This document shows positions 8,052 to 16,646 of a stretch of DNA of 64,000 nucleotides, piece after piece; positions within the stretch are counted from its first letter, which is position 1; each line of letters begins with the position of its first letter. The translations under genes were made by a program, and so were the position numbers. Source of the stretch: Olsenella uli DSM 7084 (GTDB lineage Bacteria; Actinomycetota; Coriobacteriia; Coriobacteriales; Atopobiaceae); the NCBI RefSeq assembly GCF_000143845.1, contig NC_014363.1, positions 62,001 to 126,000 of the forward strand, written 5' to 3'. The notes under the pieces are model-generated. The model was not told the DNA's origin. It saw nothing but the letters and a program-made list of their open reading frames with translations, and searched no databases.

Positions 8052-8693
8052 ATGAGGCTCAACCAGTACATGGACCACACGCTGCTCAAGCAGGACGCAA
8101 CCAAGTCGCAGCTCGACAGGCTGTGTGACGAGGCCGCCGAGCACGGCTTCAAGACCGTCTCCATCAACTCATGCTGGACCAGGCACTGCGCCGAGCGGCT
8201 GGCTGGCACGGGCGTGGGCATCACGAGCTGCATCTCGTTCCCCTTGGGCGCCTGCTCCACGGCTGCCAAGGCCGCCGAGGCCAGGCAGGCGGTGGCAGAC
8301 GGCACCACCGAGATCGACATGGTCCTCAACGTGGGGCGTCTTGTCTCTGGCGATGACGACTACTGCACGGAGGACATCCGTGGGGTGGTCGAGGCGGCGG
8401 ACGGCCGTCCCGTCAAAGTGATCCTCGAGGTGTGTCTGCTTGATGACGAGCAGATCGTCCGCGCCTGCAAGTGCGCCGTGGCGGCAGGCGCCGCGTTCGT
8501 GAAGACCTCCACGGGCTTCTCGACCGGCGGGGCCACCATCCATGCGGTCAAGCTCATGCGCCAGACCGTGGGCGACGCCTGCCAGATCAAGGCTGCGGGT
8601 GGCATTCACACCAAGGAAGAGGCGCTTGCGATGATCGAGGCGGGTGCCGACCGCATCGGAGCCTCCGCCTCCATCGCCATCTGCGAGGGGTAG
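8052..8693 (+). CDS. deoC: Deoxyribose-phosphate aldolase
   Basis: This 213-residue class I aldolase cleaves 2-deoxyribose 5-phosphate to acetaldehyde and glyceraldehyde 3-phosphate. The Schiff-base lysine is Lys151 in FVKTSTGFS, and the relay residues Asp89 (EIDMVLNVG) and Lys180 (QIKAAGGI) are present. The ATG at 8052 fits the family N-terminus (MDHTLLKQDAT follows). An upstream extension of 24 codons would read through the 16-bp tandem repeats and is rejected. The gene is the last of the first PTS operon. Either the sugar is a deoxy sugar, or the enzyme is used for a related short-chain aldol cleavage. Confidence 0.92.
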   Translation: MRLNQYMDHTLLKQDATKSQLDRLCDEAAEHGFKTVSINSCWTRHCAERLAGTGVGITSCISFPLGACSTAAKAAEARQAVADGTTEIDMVLNVGRLVSGDDDYCTEDIRGVVEAADGRPVKVILEVCLLDDEQIVRACKCAVAAGAAFVKTSTGFSTGGATIHAVKLMRQTVGDACQIKAAGGIHTKEEALAMIEAGADRIGASASIAICEG

Positions 8694-8704
8694 CATGCGG
8701 CTAC

Positions 8705-8736
8705 AGGGCCCGTCTGTGCCACTGGATCCGGGCCCT
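8705..8736 (+). terminator. Hairpin after deoC
   Basis: AGGGCCCG at 8705-8712 pairs with CGGGCCCT at 8729-8736, with a 16-base loop. No T run follows, so it may only protect the 3' end rather than terminate by itself. Confidence 0.45.
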
Positions 8737-8823
8737 CCTGGCCTAGAATGACCCCGGACGATAGGGAGGCGGCTGTGATTGCGCATGCCGCTGCGCGCCT
8801 GTGGGGAGGGCTGTCCTTTGCAC

Positions 8824-11800
8824 GTGGGAGTCGACAAGAGACGGGTCCTGAAGGTCGCAGGGTGGGCTGCGGGATCGGTCCTGCTGGTGGCCGTGGTCGC
8901 GGCCAACGTCGCGGCCGTGATGTTCGGCGAGACGCTCGAGTCGTTTTTGAGCACCGACAAGATCGACGTCACGGATACGGAGCGCCAAGCCCAGCTTGCG
9001 CGTGACGCAGCGCTGGCAGGTGAGGTCGAAGGCGGGGGGCTCGTTCTTCTCCAGAACCGCAATGCGATCCTGCCCCTGGCGAAGGACGTGACGAAGGTCA
9101 ACGTCTTCGGATGGGGCTCGACACAATGGGTGACGAGCGGCTCGGGTTCGGGAGGCGTCGCGGGTGAGAGCGCAGGCATCCTGGACGCGCTGACCAGTCG
9201 TGGCATCCAGTACAACGAGGGACTTGCCCAGATGTACCGCGACTTTCAGGCCGACAGGCCATGGAGGGACGCGGGTACGTTGAACTCGCGCGCGACGGAG
9301 TTCTGCCGTCTGTACGATCCGGACATCTCCGACGAGGGCTACTACTCCCAGCAGCTGCTTGACAGTGCCAGGGACTACTCCGACACGGCGATCGTGGTGC
9401 TGTCGCGCATGGCGGGCGAGAGCATCGACTGCCCCCGCGAACAGCTGCGCGTCCGTACGAAGGGGGCCTCGCCGGAGTGCGCGATGGGCCGCAGCTACCT
9501 GGAGCCCTCTCCCGAGGAGGAACGTCTCGTCAGGTACGTTGCCGCGAACTACCAAAACGTGATCGTGCTGGTGAACTCGACCAACGCCATGGAGCTGGGC
9601 ATCGTCGAGGACGTCGAGGGGGTCGACGCCTGCCTGCTCTGTGGTGCCACGGGCACCGACTCCGCCGGGGCGGTGGTGGATGCGCTCTGGGGTGACGTGA
9701 ACCCATCGGGGCGCACGACCGACACCTATGCCTACGATTTCAGCACCAATGCGAGCTATGCCAACGCTGGCGCGGAGGGGGAGGGCTGCTACGTTGGCTC
9801 GCGCGGGCTCTACCCGGCAGACGGTACTCCCGACACGAACGAGGGCGTCGCCGCAACGTACGACACGGTCCGCTTCGTCGACTATGTCGAGGGAGTCTAT
9901 CTGGGATATCGCTGGTATGAGACGGCTGATGCCGAGGGATACTGGGACGACGTCTCCAACCGCCATGGCATGGGGTATGCCGCCGTGGTGCAGTACCCGT
10001 TTGGCTATGGCCTCAGCTACACGGCATTCGATTGGAAGATCGTCTCGCGCAGGCCACGCCGTGGCAGTAACCTGGCAGACGATGACACCGTCACGACGAC
10101 GGTGCGCGTGACCAACGTCGGGCCTGTTGCGGGCAAGGACGTGGTGGAGCTCTATGCGACGCCTCCCTACATCGCAGGTGGCATCGAAAAGCCCTCTACC
10201 GAGCTTGTGGCCTTCGCGAAGACCGACTTGCTGCAGCCGGGAGAGTCACAGGACGTGGTGCTCAGCTTCACGACGCGCGACCTGGCAAGCTACGACTGCT
10301 ACGACGCCAACCACAACGGCTTTGCGGGCTACGAGGTCGAGCGTGGCGACTACCAGGTCGAGCTCAAGCGCGATGCCCACACCCTGGATGACTGCGCCCA
10401 TGCGAGCGCCACCTATCATGTGGACCATGACATTTGCTACGAGACTGACGCCACAACCGGGGCTGCGGTCACCAACCGCTTTACGGGAGACGTCGCGGAG
10501 GCCGGCATCTCGATCGACGGGGTGACGACGGGCGCGGGCATCCGCTACCTCACACGCGCCGACTTCAAGGGAAGCTTCCCCCAGACGCGCGACGTGGACC
10601 GTCCCATGTCCAACGCCGTTCAGATCTTCAACCGCTATGACGCGGGCCTCGCCACCGCCCAGGATGCCGCCGCGAGTCGCGGGGCGTCCGTGGGTTCGGA
10701 AGCATCGGGGCCCGATGACGTGACTCGCGAGGGTGATGCGTCGCCCACGGCCGACGCCGACGAGGCCGCTCCCGCCGCGTCAGGCCTCGCATCGGCATAT
10801 GCCCTCACGTCGAACGGGGCACTCACGCCCCTGGGTCGCGAACTGGGAGAAGACTACAACGACCCGCGCTGGTCACCCCTCCTCGATCGCCTGGGCCAAA
10901 GCGAGATGGAAAGGTTCGTGCTGCATGGGTACTCCAACTCAGGAGCACTCGAGGGGGTTTCGAAGCCGCGTACCAAGGACCTGGACGGGTCGTCTCAGGC
11001 GGCGTCGTTCAATCAGCTGAGATACGGGACGGGCTTCCCCAGCCCCACGGTCCTGGCCCAGACATGGGACACCCAGCTTGCCCGTCGCTATGGGAGGGCC
11101 GTGGGCATGGAGTGCGCCATGCTCGGCATCGACGGTTGGTACGCGCCGGCATGCAACCTGCATCGCTCGCCGGTGGGCGGGCGCAACTACGAGTACTACT
11201 CGGAGGACCCGCTCGTCTCGGGTGAGATGGCCGCACAGACCATCCTGGGATCGAAGGAGACGGGCACCTTCTGCTACCTCAAGCACATGGTGCTCAACGA
11301 GCAGGACTCCTACCGGGACTCGCTCTACACCTGGCTGACCGAGCAGTCCCTGCGGGAGCTGTACCTCGAGCCGTTCCGCATTGCCGTAGAGGAGGGGGGC
11401 GCCACGGGAATGATGAGCTCATACAACCGCATCGGCGCCATCTGGACCGGTGGCAGCAGGGCGCTGCTCACGGAGGTGCTGCGCGGCGAGTGGGGCTTCC
11501 GGGGTTCGGTCATCACAGACTACAGCGACCATCACAGCTACATGAACGCAGACGAGATGCTGCGTGCGGGAGGCAGCCTCTACATGGATGGCGTGTTCCG
11601 CGACGGCTCGTTCCGCTTCGGGACCGATTCGCCCAACTTCCGCGCCTGCCTGCGCCGCGCCACCAAGGATGTCATCTACGCCTGGCTCAATGCCCGTGCG
11701 GCAAACCTTGCCTACAACGATGCGGCCCTGCAGGCGGGCACGGCCACGATCGACCGACCCCTCAAGCACCGGGGCGTCTCGCCGGTGCTCGTGGGCATAT

Positions 11801-11895
11801 CCGTGGTAGATGCGGTTGCGGCGCTGTGCGTTGCCGTCAAGGCCCACAGGGTGCTCAGGAGACGCGCACGGAAGAAGGGGCACGCAGGAGAGTGA
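8824..11895 (+). CDS. Glycoside hydrolase family 3, reversed domain order, anchored at both ends
   Basis: The 1,023-residue enzyme probably cleaves beta-glucosidic or similar bonds outside the membrane. The domain order is permuted: the GH3 C-terminal domain comes first (LVLLQNRNAILPLAKD near 62), then a fibronectin-like domain (VELYATPP... LQPGESQDVVLSF), an Ala/Asp/Ser linker at about 615-660, and last the catalytic barrel. The nucleophile is Asp899 in SVITDYSDH; NLHRSPVGGRNYEYYSEDP is also typical. A membrane helix lies near residues 8-28, and a second near the C-terminus is followed by basic RRRARKK, so both ends should be inside. I chose the GTG at 8824 because GGGAGGG lies about 13 bases upstream; in-frame TTG 8779 and ATG 8785 are alternatives. 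Reversed GH3 enzymes are known from rumen bacteria. Confidence 0.88.
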   Translation: MGVDKRRVLKVAGWAAGSVLLVAVVAANVAAVMFGETLESFLSTDKIDVTDTERQAQLARDAALAGEVEGGGLVLLQNRNAILPLAKDVTKVNVFGWGSTQWVTSGSGSGGVAGESAGILDALTSRGIQYNEGLAQMYRDFQADRPWRDAGTLNSRATEFCRLYDPDISDEGYYSQQLLDSARDYSDTAIVVLSRMAGESIDCPREQLRVRTKGASPECAMGRSYLEPSPEEERLVRYVAANYQNVIVLVNSTNAMELGIVEDVEGVDACLLCGATGTDSAGAVVDALWGDVNPSGRTTDTYAYDFSTNASYANAGAEGEGCYVGSRGLYPADGTPDTNEGVAATYDTVRFVDYVEGVYLGYRWYETADAEGYWDDVSNRHGMGYAAVVQYPFGYGLSYTAFDWKIVSRRPRRGSNLADDDTVTTTVRVTNVGPVAGKDVVELYATPPYIAGGIEKPSTELVAFAKTDLLQPGESQDVVLSFTTRDLASYDCYDANHNGFAGYEVERGDYQVELKRDAHTLDDCAHASATYHVDHDICYETDATTGAAVTNRFTGDVAEAGISIDGVTTGAGIRYLTRADFKGSFPQTRDVDRPMSNAVQIFNRYDAGLATAQDAAASRGASVGSEASGPDDVTREGDASPTADADEAAPAASGLASAYALTSNGALTPLGRELGEDYNDPRWSPLLDRLGQSEMERFVLHGYSNSGALEGVSKPRTKDLDGSSQAASFNQLRYGTGFPSPTVLAQTWDTQLARRYGRAVGMECAMLGIDGWYAPACNLHRSPVGGRNYEYYSEDPLVSGEMAAQTILGSKETGTFCYLKHMVLNEQDSYRDSLYTWLTEQSLRELYLEPFRIAVEEGGATGMMSSYNRIGAIWTGGSRALLTEVLRGEWGFRGSVITDYSDHHSYMNADEMLRAGGSLYMDGVFRDGSFRFGTDSPNFRACLRRATKDVIYAWLNARAANLAYNDAALQAGTATIDRPLKHRGVSPVLVGISVVDAVAALCVAVKAHRVLRRRARKKGHAGE

Positions 11896-11948
11896 CCCGC
11901 GTGCCCCAGGGATGCCCGAAGCGATCAGCCGTCGCGCGATGGGAACGG

Positions 11949-12500
11949 CTAGAACTTGACCTGAGGAGCCTGTCGTGCGGCGGCATCCTCGATCTCGAAG
12001 CCCCTGCGCACGGTGAACTTTGATCCCGCGACGATGTTGCCGGGGAAGGTCTCGATCGCGTTGTTGTACCCCAGCACGCAGTCGTTGAAGCTCTGGCGAG
12101 CGTAGCTGATCTTGTCCTCGGTGTCCGTGAGGTCTCCCTGGAGCTGCTGAAAGCCAGCGTTTGCCTTGAGGTCGGGATAGGCCTCGGCAACGGCAAACAG
12201 GTGGCCCAGGGTCTGGCTCAGCTGGTTGGAGGCCGCCATCTTGGCCTCGGGCGTGGTTGCGGCGTTGACTGCGGCGCGGGCGCTGGTGACGGCCTCGAGG
12301 GTCTGGGACTCGTGGGCGGCGTAGCCCTTCACGGTCTCCACCAGGTTGGGGATGAGGTCGTTTCGACGCTGCAGCTGCGCGTCTATGGTCTGCCAGGCGT
12401 TGTCGCAGCGGTTGTCCTTGGCGACGATGCCGTTGTAGATCGAGACGAACCACACGCCAAGTACGACGACGAGGGCAATGACGAGGATGACGAGAGCCAT
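11949..12500 (-). CDS. LemA family membrane protein
   Basis: This is a 183-residue LemA protein. One membrane helix lies at about 2-20 (LVILVIALVVVLGVWFVSIYN). The conserved helical domain follows, with the family motifs NAWQTIDAQLQRRNDLIPNL and YNNAIETFPGN. LemA proteins are inner-membrane proteins with a large helical cytoplasmic or external domain and no settled biochemical role. GAAGGGA precedes the ATG. The gene converges on the GH3 gene and is followed upstream by tRNA-Ser, with no obvious operon partner. The usual companion peptidase (HtpX) is not next to it. Confidence 0.92.
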   Translation of the reverse strand: MALVILVIALVVVLGVWFVSIYNGIVAKDNRCDNAWQTIDAQLQRRNDLIPNLVETVKGYAAHESQTLEAVTSARAAVNAATTPEAKMAASNQLSQTLGHLFAVAEAYPDLKANAGFQQLQGDLTDTEDKISYARQSFNDCVLGYNNAIETFPGNIVAGSKFTVRRGFEIEDAAARQAPQVKF

Positions 12501-12641
12501 GTCCGGTCCCTTCTTTGCGGGGCGGGCCCTATGCCAGCCCGGAACGTTCGCGTTGCAAAGCTTGGGAGAAGTATACCCGTACGCGCCAGGCGGATACTCG
12601 TTCGTCGCATGGCGTGATGGGCGGACGGGAGCCCGAGCGGG

Positions 12642-12729
12642 CGGAGGAGGAGGGATTCGAACCCTCGGTGCGGGATTGCCGCACGACGGTTTTCAAGACC
12701 GCTGCATTCAACCACTCTGCCACTCCTCC
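12642..12729 (-). tRNA. tRNA-Ser (anticodon UGA)
   Basis: On the minus strand a complete class II tRNA can be folded. The acceptor stem is GGAGGAG (12729-12723) with CTCCTCC (12649-12643). The T stem is 12650-12654/12662-12666 around the loop TTCGAAT, and a long variable arm is present. The anticodon loop CTTGAAA gives anticodon TGA. The 88-base length with a long variable arm fits serine. CCA is not encoded. Confidence 0.95.
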
Positions 12730-12789
12730 GTGGCCGGGCGGATATATCCTACCTCATACAAGCAGGCATGCGACACGGAAAGGCCTTGC

Positions 12790-13281
12790 ATGGACGAGCG
12801 AGACGACACCCCCACGGTCGAGGATGAGCGCTTCATGGGACTTGCCCTGGAGGAGGCATGCATTGCTGCCACGGAGGACGAGGTTCCCATTGGGGCGGTC
12901 GTCGTGTGTGGCGGTGAGGTGATCGCGCGCGCACACAACCGCCGCGAGACGGACGGGGACCCCTCCGCCCATGCCGAGTTCTCCGCCATGGTCCAGGCCG
13001 CGCGCGCCCTGGGGCGCTGGCGTCTGACGGGTTGTACCGTCTATGTGACGTTGGAGCCCTGCCTCATGTGCGCGGGCCTCATGGTGAACGCCCGCGTGGA
13101 CCGCTGCGTCTATGGGGCCGCAGACCCAAAGGGCGGTGCCGTGGGCACGCTCTACGACGTGAGTGATGACGCTCGCCTCAACCACTCCTTCCCCGTGACC
13201 GCAGGTGTGTTGGAGGATGAGTGCGCCCAGATCCTGCGTGACTTCTTCCGCGTACGGCGCAAGGCGAGGGAAGCGAGGTAG
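12790..13281 (+). CDS. tadA: tRNA adenosine(34) deaminase
   Basis: The 163-residue zinc enzyme converts A34 to inosine in the anticodon of tRNA-Arg(ACG). The active site is clear: His61 and Glu63 in the HAE motif, and Cys91 and Cys94 in EPCLMCAG. The ATG at 12790 gives the normal family length. A longer frame upstream would run through the antisense of tRNA-Ser and is rejected. It is transcribed away from the tRNA-Ser gene, whose 5' end lies 60 bases away. Confidence 0.94.
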   Translation: MDERDDTPTVEDERFMGLALEEACIAATEDEVPIGAVVVCGGEVIARAHNRRETDGDPSAHAEFSAMVQAARALGRWRLTGCTVYVTLEPCLMCAGLMVNARVDRCVYGAADPKGGAVGTLYDVSDDARLNHSFPVTAGVLEDECAQILRDFFRVRRKAREAR

Positions 13282-13363
13282 CCAACCCCCTGCCGCCCCG
13301 GGGCCCAAAGCGACCGTTTACCGTCGAGGGGGCGTAGTGGCCGACAAGTTCTTCCAAGGAGGG

Positions 13364-13426
13364 TTGTGTGAGAGGCAGGGACTGCCTATAGTACATAAAT
13401 GTACGGACATTAGGACATACGGACAT
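13364..13426 (+). promoter_or_regulatory. Promoter of the second PTS operon with phased GGACAT operator
   Basis: TTGTGT (13364-13369) and TATAGT (13387-13392) are 17 bases apart. Directly behind lie a palindrome GTACAT-AA-ATGTAC (13391-13404) and three GGACAT copies at 13405, 13413 and 13421, spaced exactly 8 bases. AATGT-ACGG-ACATT (13398-13411) is a further inverted repeat. Position over the transcription start suggests a repressor site, probably for the GntR protein encoded at 15300. Confidence 0.7.
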
Positions 13427-13481
13427 TTATCGCTTTTGGTGCCGCTAGCCTCAGCGTGCTTGGACACAGGAAGGAAGTTAG

Positions 13482-14327
13482 ATGTATACGACGCTTCAGA
13501 ACGTTCTTGCGGAGGCTGATCAGCTCAACATGGCTGTCGGCGCGTTCAACACGCACAACCTCGAGATGGTCCAGGCCATCGCCAAGGCGGCAGGCAACCA
13601 GAAGACGCCAGTCATCATCCAGACATCCGAGGGCACGGCGAAGTACGTCGGCATGAGGACTCTCGTTGCCGTGGTCAAGTCACTCGCCGAAGCGCTCGGC
13701 GTTGATATGGTCCTCCACCTTGACCATGCGAAGAGTTGGGACAACATCCGCGAGGCCGTTGACGCGGGCTACACCTCAGTCATGTTCGACGGCTCCGCAC
13801 TCCCATTCAAAGACAACATCCTCGGGACAAGGCGCGTTGTCGAGTATGCGCATGCCGCCGGCGCGTCTGTCGAGGCAGAGCTTGGAACTGTTGGCGGCAC
13901 TGAGGACGGCCTTGTCGTCAATCCAGATGCAGCCAAGCTGACCGATCCGGATGATGCGGTCGAATTTATCGAGAGGACCGGCATTGATGCGCTGGCTGTG
14001 GCAATCGGCACCAACCATGGCCAGTACAAGTCGAAGACAAGCATCAACCTCGACGTCCTTGAGTCGATCCATCAGGTTGCAACCAAGCCGCTCGTCATTC
14101 ACGGAGGTACCGGCGTGTCTGACGCCGACGTCCACAAGGTCATCGACCGCGGCATCAGAAAGTTCAATGTCGGCACCGAGCTTCTTGTCCAGTGGAATCG
14201 CAAATCCAAGGAGCTCTATGAGGCCCACAAGGAAAATGTCTCTAACCGCGACAATGTCGTACCGGCACTCGAAGTGGTGCAGGGCATTGTCGAACGGAAG
14301 ATCAGCCTCTTCAAGAACATCAGGTAG
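13482..14327 (+). CDS. Class II fructose/tagatose-bisphosphate aldolase
   Basis: The 281-residue zinc aldolase is of the FbaA/GatY/KbaY type and cleaves a ketohexose 1,6-bisphosphate to dihydroxyacetone phosphate and glyceraldehyde 3-phosphate. Zinc and phosphate motifs are visible: HLDHAKS, VEAELGTVGGTEDG, GTNHGQYK, and LVIHGGTGVSDADV. A good promoter and operator precede it. The next genes are a PfkB kinase and a GntR regulator, then EIIA, EIIB and EIIC. This suggests a route of PTS uptake, second phosphorylation, then cleavage here. Whether the substrate is fructose-, tagatose- or sorbose-bisphosphate cannot be told from sequence. It is not the only such gene, since 63351 starts a second. 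Confidence 0.9.
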   Translation: MYTTLQNVLAEADQLNMAVGAFNTHNLEMVQAIAKAAGNQKTPVIIQTSEGTAKYVGMRTLVAVVKSLAEALGVDMVLHLDHAKSWDNIREAVDAGYTSVMFDGSALPFKDNILGTRRVVEYAHAAGASVEAELGTVGGTEDGLVVNPDAAKLTDPDDAVEFIERTGIDALAVAIGTNHGQYKSKTSINLDVLESIHQVATKPLVIHGGTGVSDADVHKVIDRGIRKFNVGTELLVQWNRKSKELYEAHKENVSNRDNVVPALEVVQGIVERKISLFKNIR

Positions 14328-14367
14328 CGGCCGCGTCCCGTCGGGGGGATTTGGAAGGGGGGGGAAG

Positions 14368-15303
14368 GTGAGCATCTGCTGCATCGGGCAGTCTGCCTAC
14401 GACATTACGGGACGCGTGGACGGGGACCTTCGTCCTGATACAAAGTATCGCATGGAACACCATACAGAGTCTCCCGGCGGTCCGGCCTTGAATGGTGCGT
14501 GCGTCTGCGGCCTTTGGGGTGCCGACGTCTCCCTCGTGTCCCGCATCGGCAAAGACGCGTATGGCGCGCGGATAACGGAGTCCCTTGGACGCTACGGCGT
14601 TAAGACCGAGCTCATGATCGTGGACCCAGAGGCGAGAACGTCACTCAGCCTCATCGTGACGAATGGAGCGACGGGTGGAAGGACCATATTCAACTTCCCC
14701 TCGCCCCATGGGCCTGTTGCTCGGATGGCGCTACCGGACGACGCCCCGTCAGTCATGCTGCACGACGGGCATGAGCCAGAGGCTAGCCTCGAATACATGC
14801 ACGCCTTCCCAGGCGCACTGAACGTCATCGATGCCGGAACCTGTCGCGAAAGCACGCTATTGGTCGCGCGCCTGGCCGACTACCTCATTGCGTCGCAATC
14901 CTTCGCGACCCAGTATCTTGGGCATGGCCTGACATTGGAAAACGATGCCCGGCTTGCAGCCGAGCTCGTGGAATTGCGCGAGATAAATGGAAGGCGGGTG
15001 GCTGTAACCCTTGGAGAGTTAGGGTCCGTTTACCTCGGGGAAGATGGCCTGGTGCGCATGCCTGCATTCAAGACGCGAGTCTGCGACAGCACGGCTGCGG
15101 GCGATATCTTTCATGGGGCGTTCACCTTTGGCGTCCATGCGGGTCTTTCCATGCGTGACAGCATGGTTTTGGCAACGATGGCGTCATCCGTTTCCGTTTC
15201 ACGGTCTGGGAGCCAGACGTCAATCCCATCTTTGCCAGAAGTGCGCGAGCAGCTCCTGTCCAAGGGGATCGCCATTGGCTTGGGGAGAGGTGGTGAGTCA
15301 TGA
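14368..15303 (+). CDS. PfkB-family sugar kinase
   Basis: The 311-residue ribokinase-fold protein probably adds a second phosphate to the sugar phosphate delivered by the neighbouring PTS. The N-terminal signature SPGGPALNGACVCGLWGADV and the C-terminal signature DSTAAGDIFHGAFTFG, with the catalytic Asp in AAGD, are present. The family consensus has DTTGAGD. The start is the GTG at 14368, with a GGAAGGGG-type site close upstream. It lies 40 bases after the aldolase and overlaps the GntR gene by 4 bases (ATGA), so it is translationally coupled. The exact sugar is unknown. Confidence 0.87.
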   Translation: MSICCIGQSAYDITGRVDGDLRPDTKYRMEHHTESPGGPALNGACVCGLWGADVSLVSRIGKDAYGARITESLGRYGVKTELMIVDPEARTSLSLIVTNGATGGRTIFNFPSPHGPVARMALPDDAPSVMLHDGHEPEASLEYMHAFPGALNVIDAGTCRESTLLVARLADYLIASQSFATQYLGHGLTLENDARLAAELVELREINGRRVAVTLGELGSVYLGEDGLVRMPAFKTRVCDSTAAGDIFHGAFTFGVHAGLSMRDSMVLATMASSVSVSRSGSQTSIPSLPEVREQLLSKGIAIGLGRGGES

Positions 15304-16064
15304 CGCGTCACGTGAGCAACGGGACAGAAGACACGCCCTTGCCTAACAACCTCTCTCGTGAACAGCTGTATTACCAGCTGTATAACATCGTCTTCCAAGA
15401 CATCACCAATGGGGTCTATGAGGTCGGCGACCTGATCCCCTCGGAGACCGAGTACATGCAGAAGTTCTCGGTCAGCAGGGCGACCGTCCGTAAGGCAATG
15501 GAGATGCTCGTCAATAACGGCCTTATCGTCCGCCGCCGCGGCTGTGGCTCGGAGGTCGTCTCTGCAAAGCCTGCGACTGCGCTCCGTAGCGTGGAGTCGT
15601 GCATTAAACGGCTTACATCCGACCACGTGATTCCCATCAAGTGCGTTGTCTCTGCGGAAATGACCACGGCTGGGAAGGATGTCGCGGATGCGCTGAACGT
15701 TCGGACGGGCTCTTCGGTATACCGTCTCGAAAGGGTGCGTTGCGCAGGGGAGACCGCCTATTATCGCGAGACGATCTTCCTTGCCGACGACTATGCGCCC
15801 GCCATCCTCGAGCACGACTTCTCCAGGGAGTCCCTCCGTGCCTATTACTCCAATGTCTTGCACGTTAGCTGGGCTCGCGCAAACCAGCAGGTTTTTGCGG
15901 TCCCCGCCGATGGGGACACGGCGCGGCTTCTGGGCATTGAGCCAGGCGTTCCGGTGCTTCTGCTAAGACGAACCTCATTCGATGAGTCGGGCATTCCCCG
16001 TGAGTACCTGGTCGCCTCGTACAGGACTGATCATTACTACCTCGATATGACCTTAGAGGCATAG
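15300..16064 (+). CDS. GntR/HutC-family regulator (UTRA domain)
   Basis: This is a 254-residue regulator. Residues about 18-88 hold the GntR winged helix (GDLIPSETEYMQKFSVSRATVRKAMEML). Residues about 100-250 are the UTRA ligand-binding domain (YRLERVRCAGETAYYRETIFLADDYAP). It sits inside the operon between the sugar kinase and EIIA, overlapping the kinase gene by 4 bases. By analogy it represses its own operon at the GGACAT array at 13391-13426, and the sugar phosphate releases it. A second GntR/UTRA protein at 57839 controls the third PTS cluster. Confidence 0.9.
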   Translation: MTRHVSNGTEDTPLPNNLSREQLYYQLYNIVFQDITNGVYEVGDLIPSETEYMQKFSVSRATVRKAMEMLVNNGLIVRRRGCGSEVVSAKPATALRSVESCIKRLTSDHVIPIKCVVSAEMTTAGKDVADALNVRTGSSVYRLERVRCAGETAYYRETIFLADDYAPAILEHDFSRESLRAYYSNVLHVSWARANQQVFAVPADGDTARLLGIEPGVPVLLLRRTSFDESGIPREYLVASYRTDHYYLDMTLEA

Positions 16065-16121
16065 CGCGAGCGGGCTCTGGGGCCCTCAGGTCTCCGATTC
16101 AACATTTTCTCAGGGGGGAAT

Positions 16122-16586
16122 ATGGCAGAGGAAGCAAGTGTCACCGACCTTCTCAGGCCCGAGAACATACAGGTTGTCGATAGCGTTGCAAACTGGGAAG
16201 ACGCCATTCGCATCTCGTTGAAGCCCCTAATCGAAGGGGGATATGCAGAACCGAGATATGCAGACAACATAATCGCAGACACCAGGGAACTCGGCCCCTA
16301 TTACGTCCTTACCGAGGATGTGGCGCTCATACACGCCCGCCCCGAGGAGGGTGCCATCAAGAAGCAGATGGCAGTCACCTTAGTGCATCGGCCCGTCACT
16401 TTCCCAGAGGGCTCCTTCCCTGTCAGGCTGCTGTTCGCCCTGTCGGCAGAAGACTCCCACTCGCATATAGAAGTCATCAAGATGCTTGCCAGCATCTGCA
16501 TGGAGGAGTCTCGGGTGGAAGACCTAGCAACATGCGAGACCCCAGAAGAGATTTATCGCCTGCTTACCGCTGTGGCCGGCGGGTAG
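16122..16586 (+). CDS. PTS EIIA component, ascorbate-type (second system)
   Basis: The 154-residue EIIA is paralogous to the one at 3320. The phosphohistidine is His71 in DVALIHARPEEGA. AGGGGGGAA lies just before the ATG. It takes phosphate from HPr and passes it to the EIIB at 16647. It follows the GntR gene within the same operon. Base composition is somewhat less GC-rich at third positions than the first system. Confidence 0.88.
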   Translation: MAEEASVTDLLRPENIQVVDSVANWEDAIRISLKPLIEGGYAEPRYADNIIADTRELGPYYVLTEDVALIHARPEEGAIKKQMAVTLVHRPVTFPEGSFPVRLLFALSAEDSHSHIEVIKMLASICMEESRVEDLATCETPEEIYRLLTAVAGG

Positions 16587-16646
16587 CGAGGCGGACTTCG
16601 AGCGACGTCTGATGGCAATGTAGACATGTGAGAGGAGGTATAGAGG

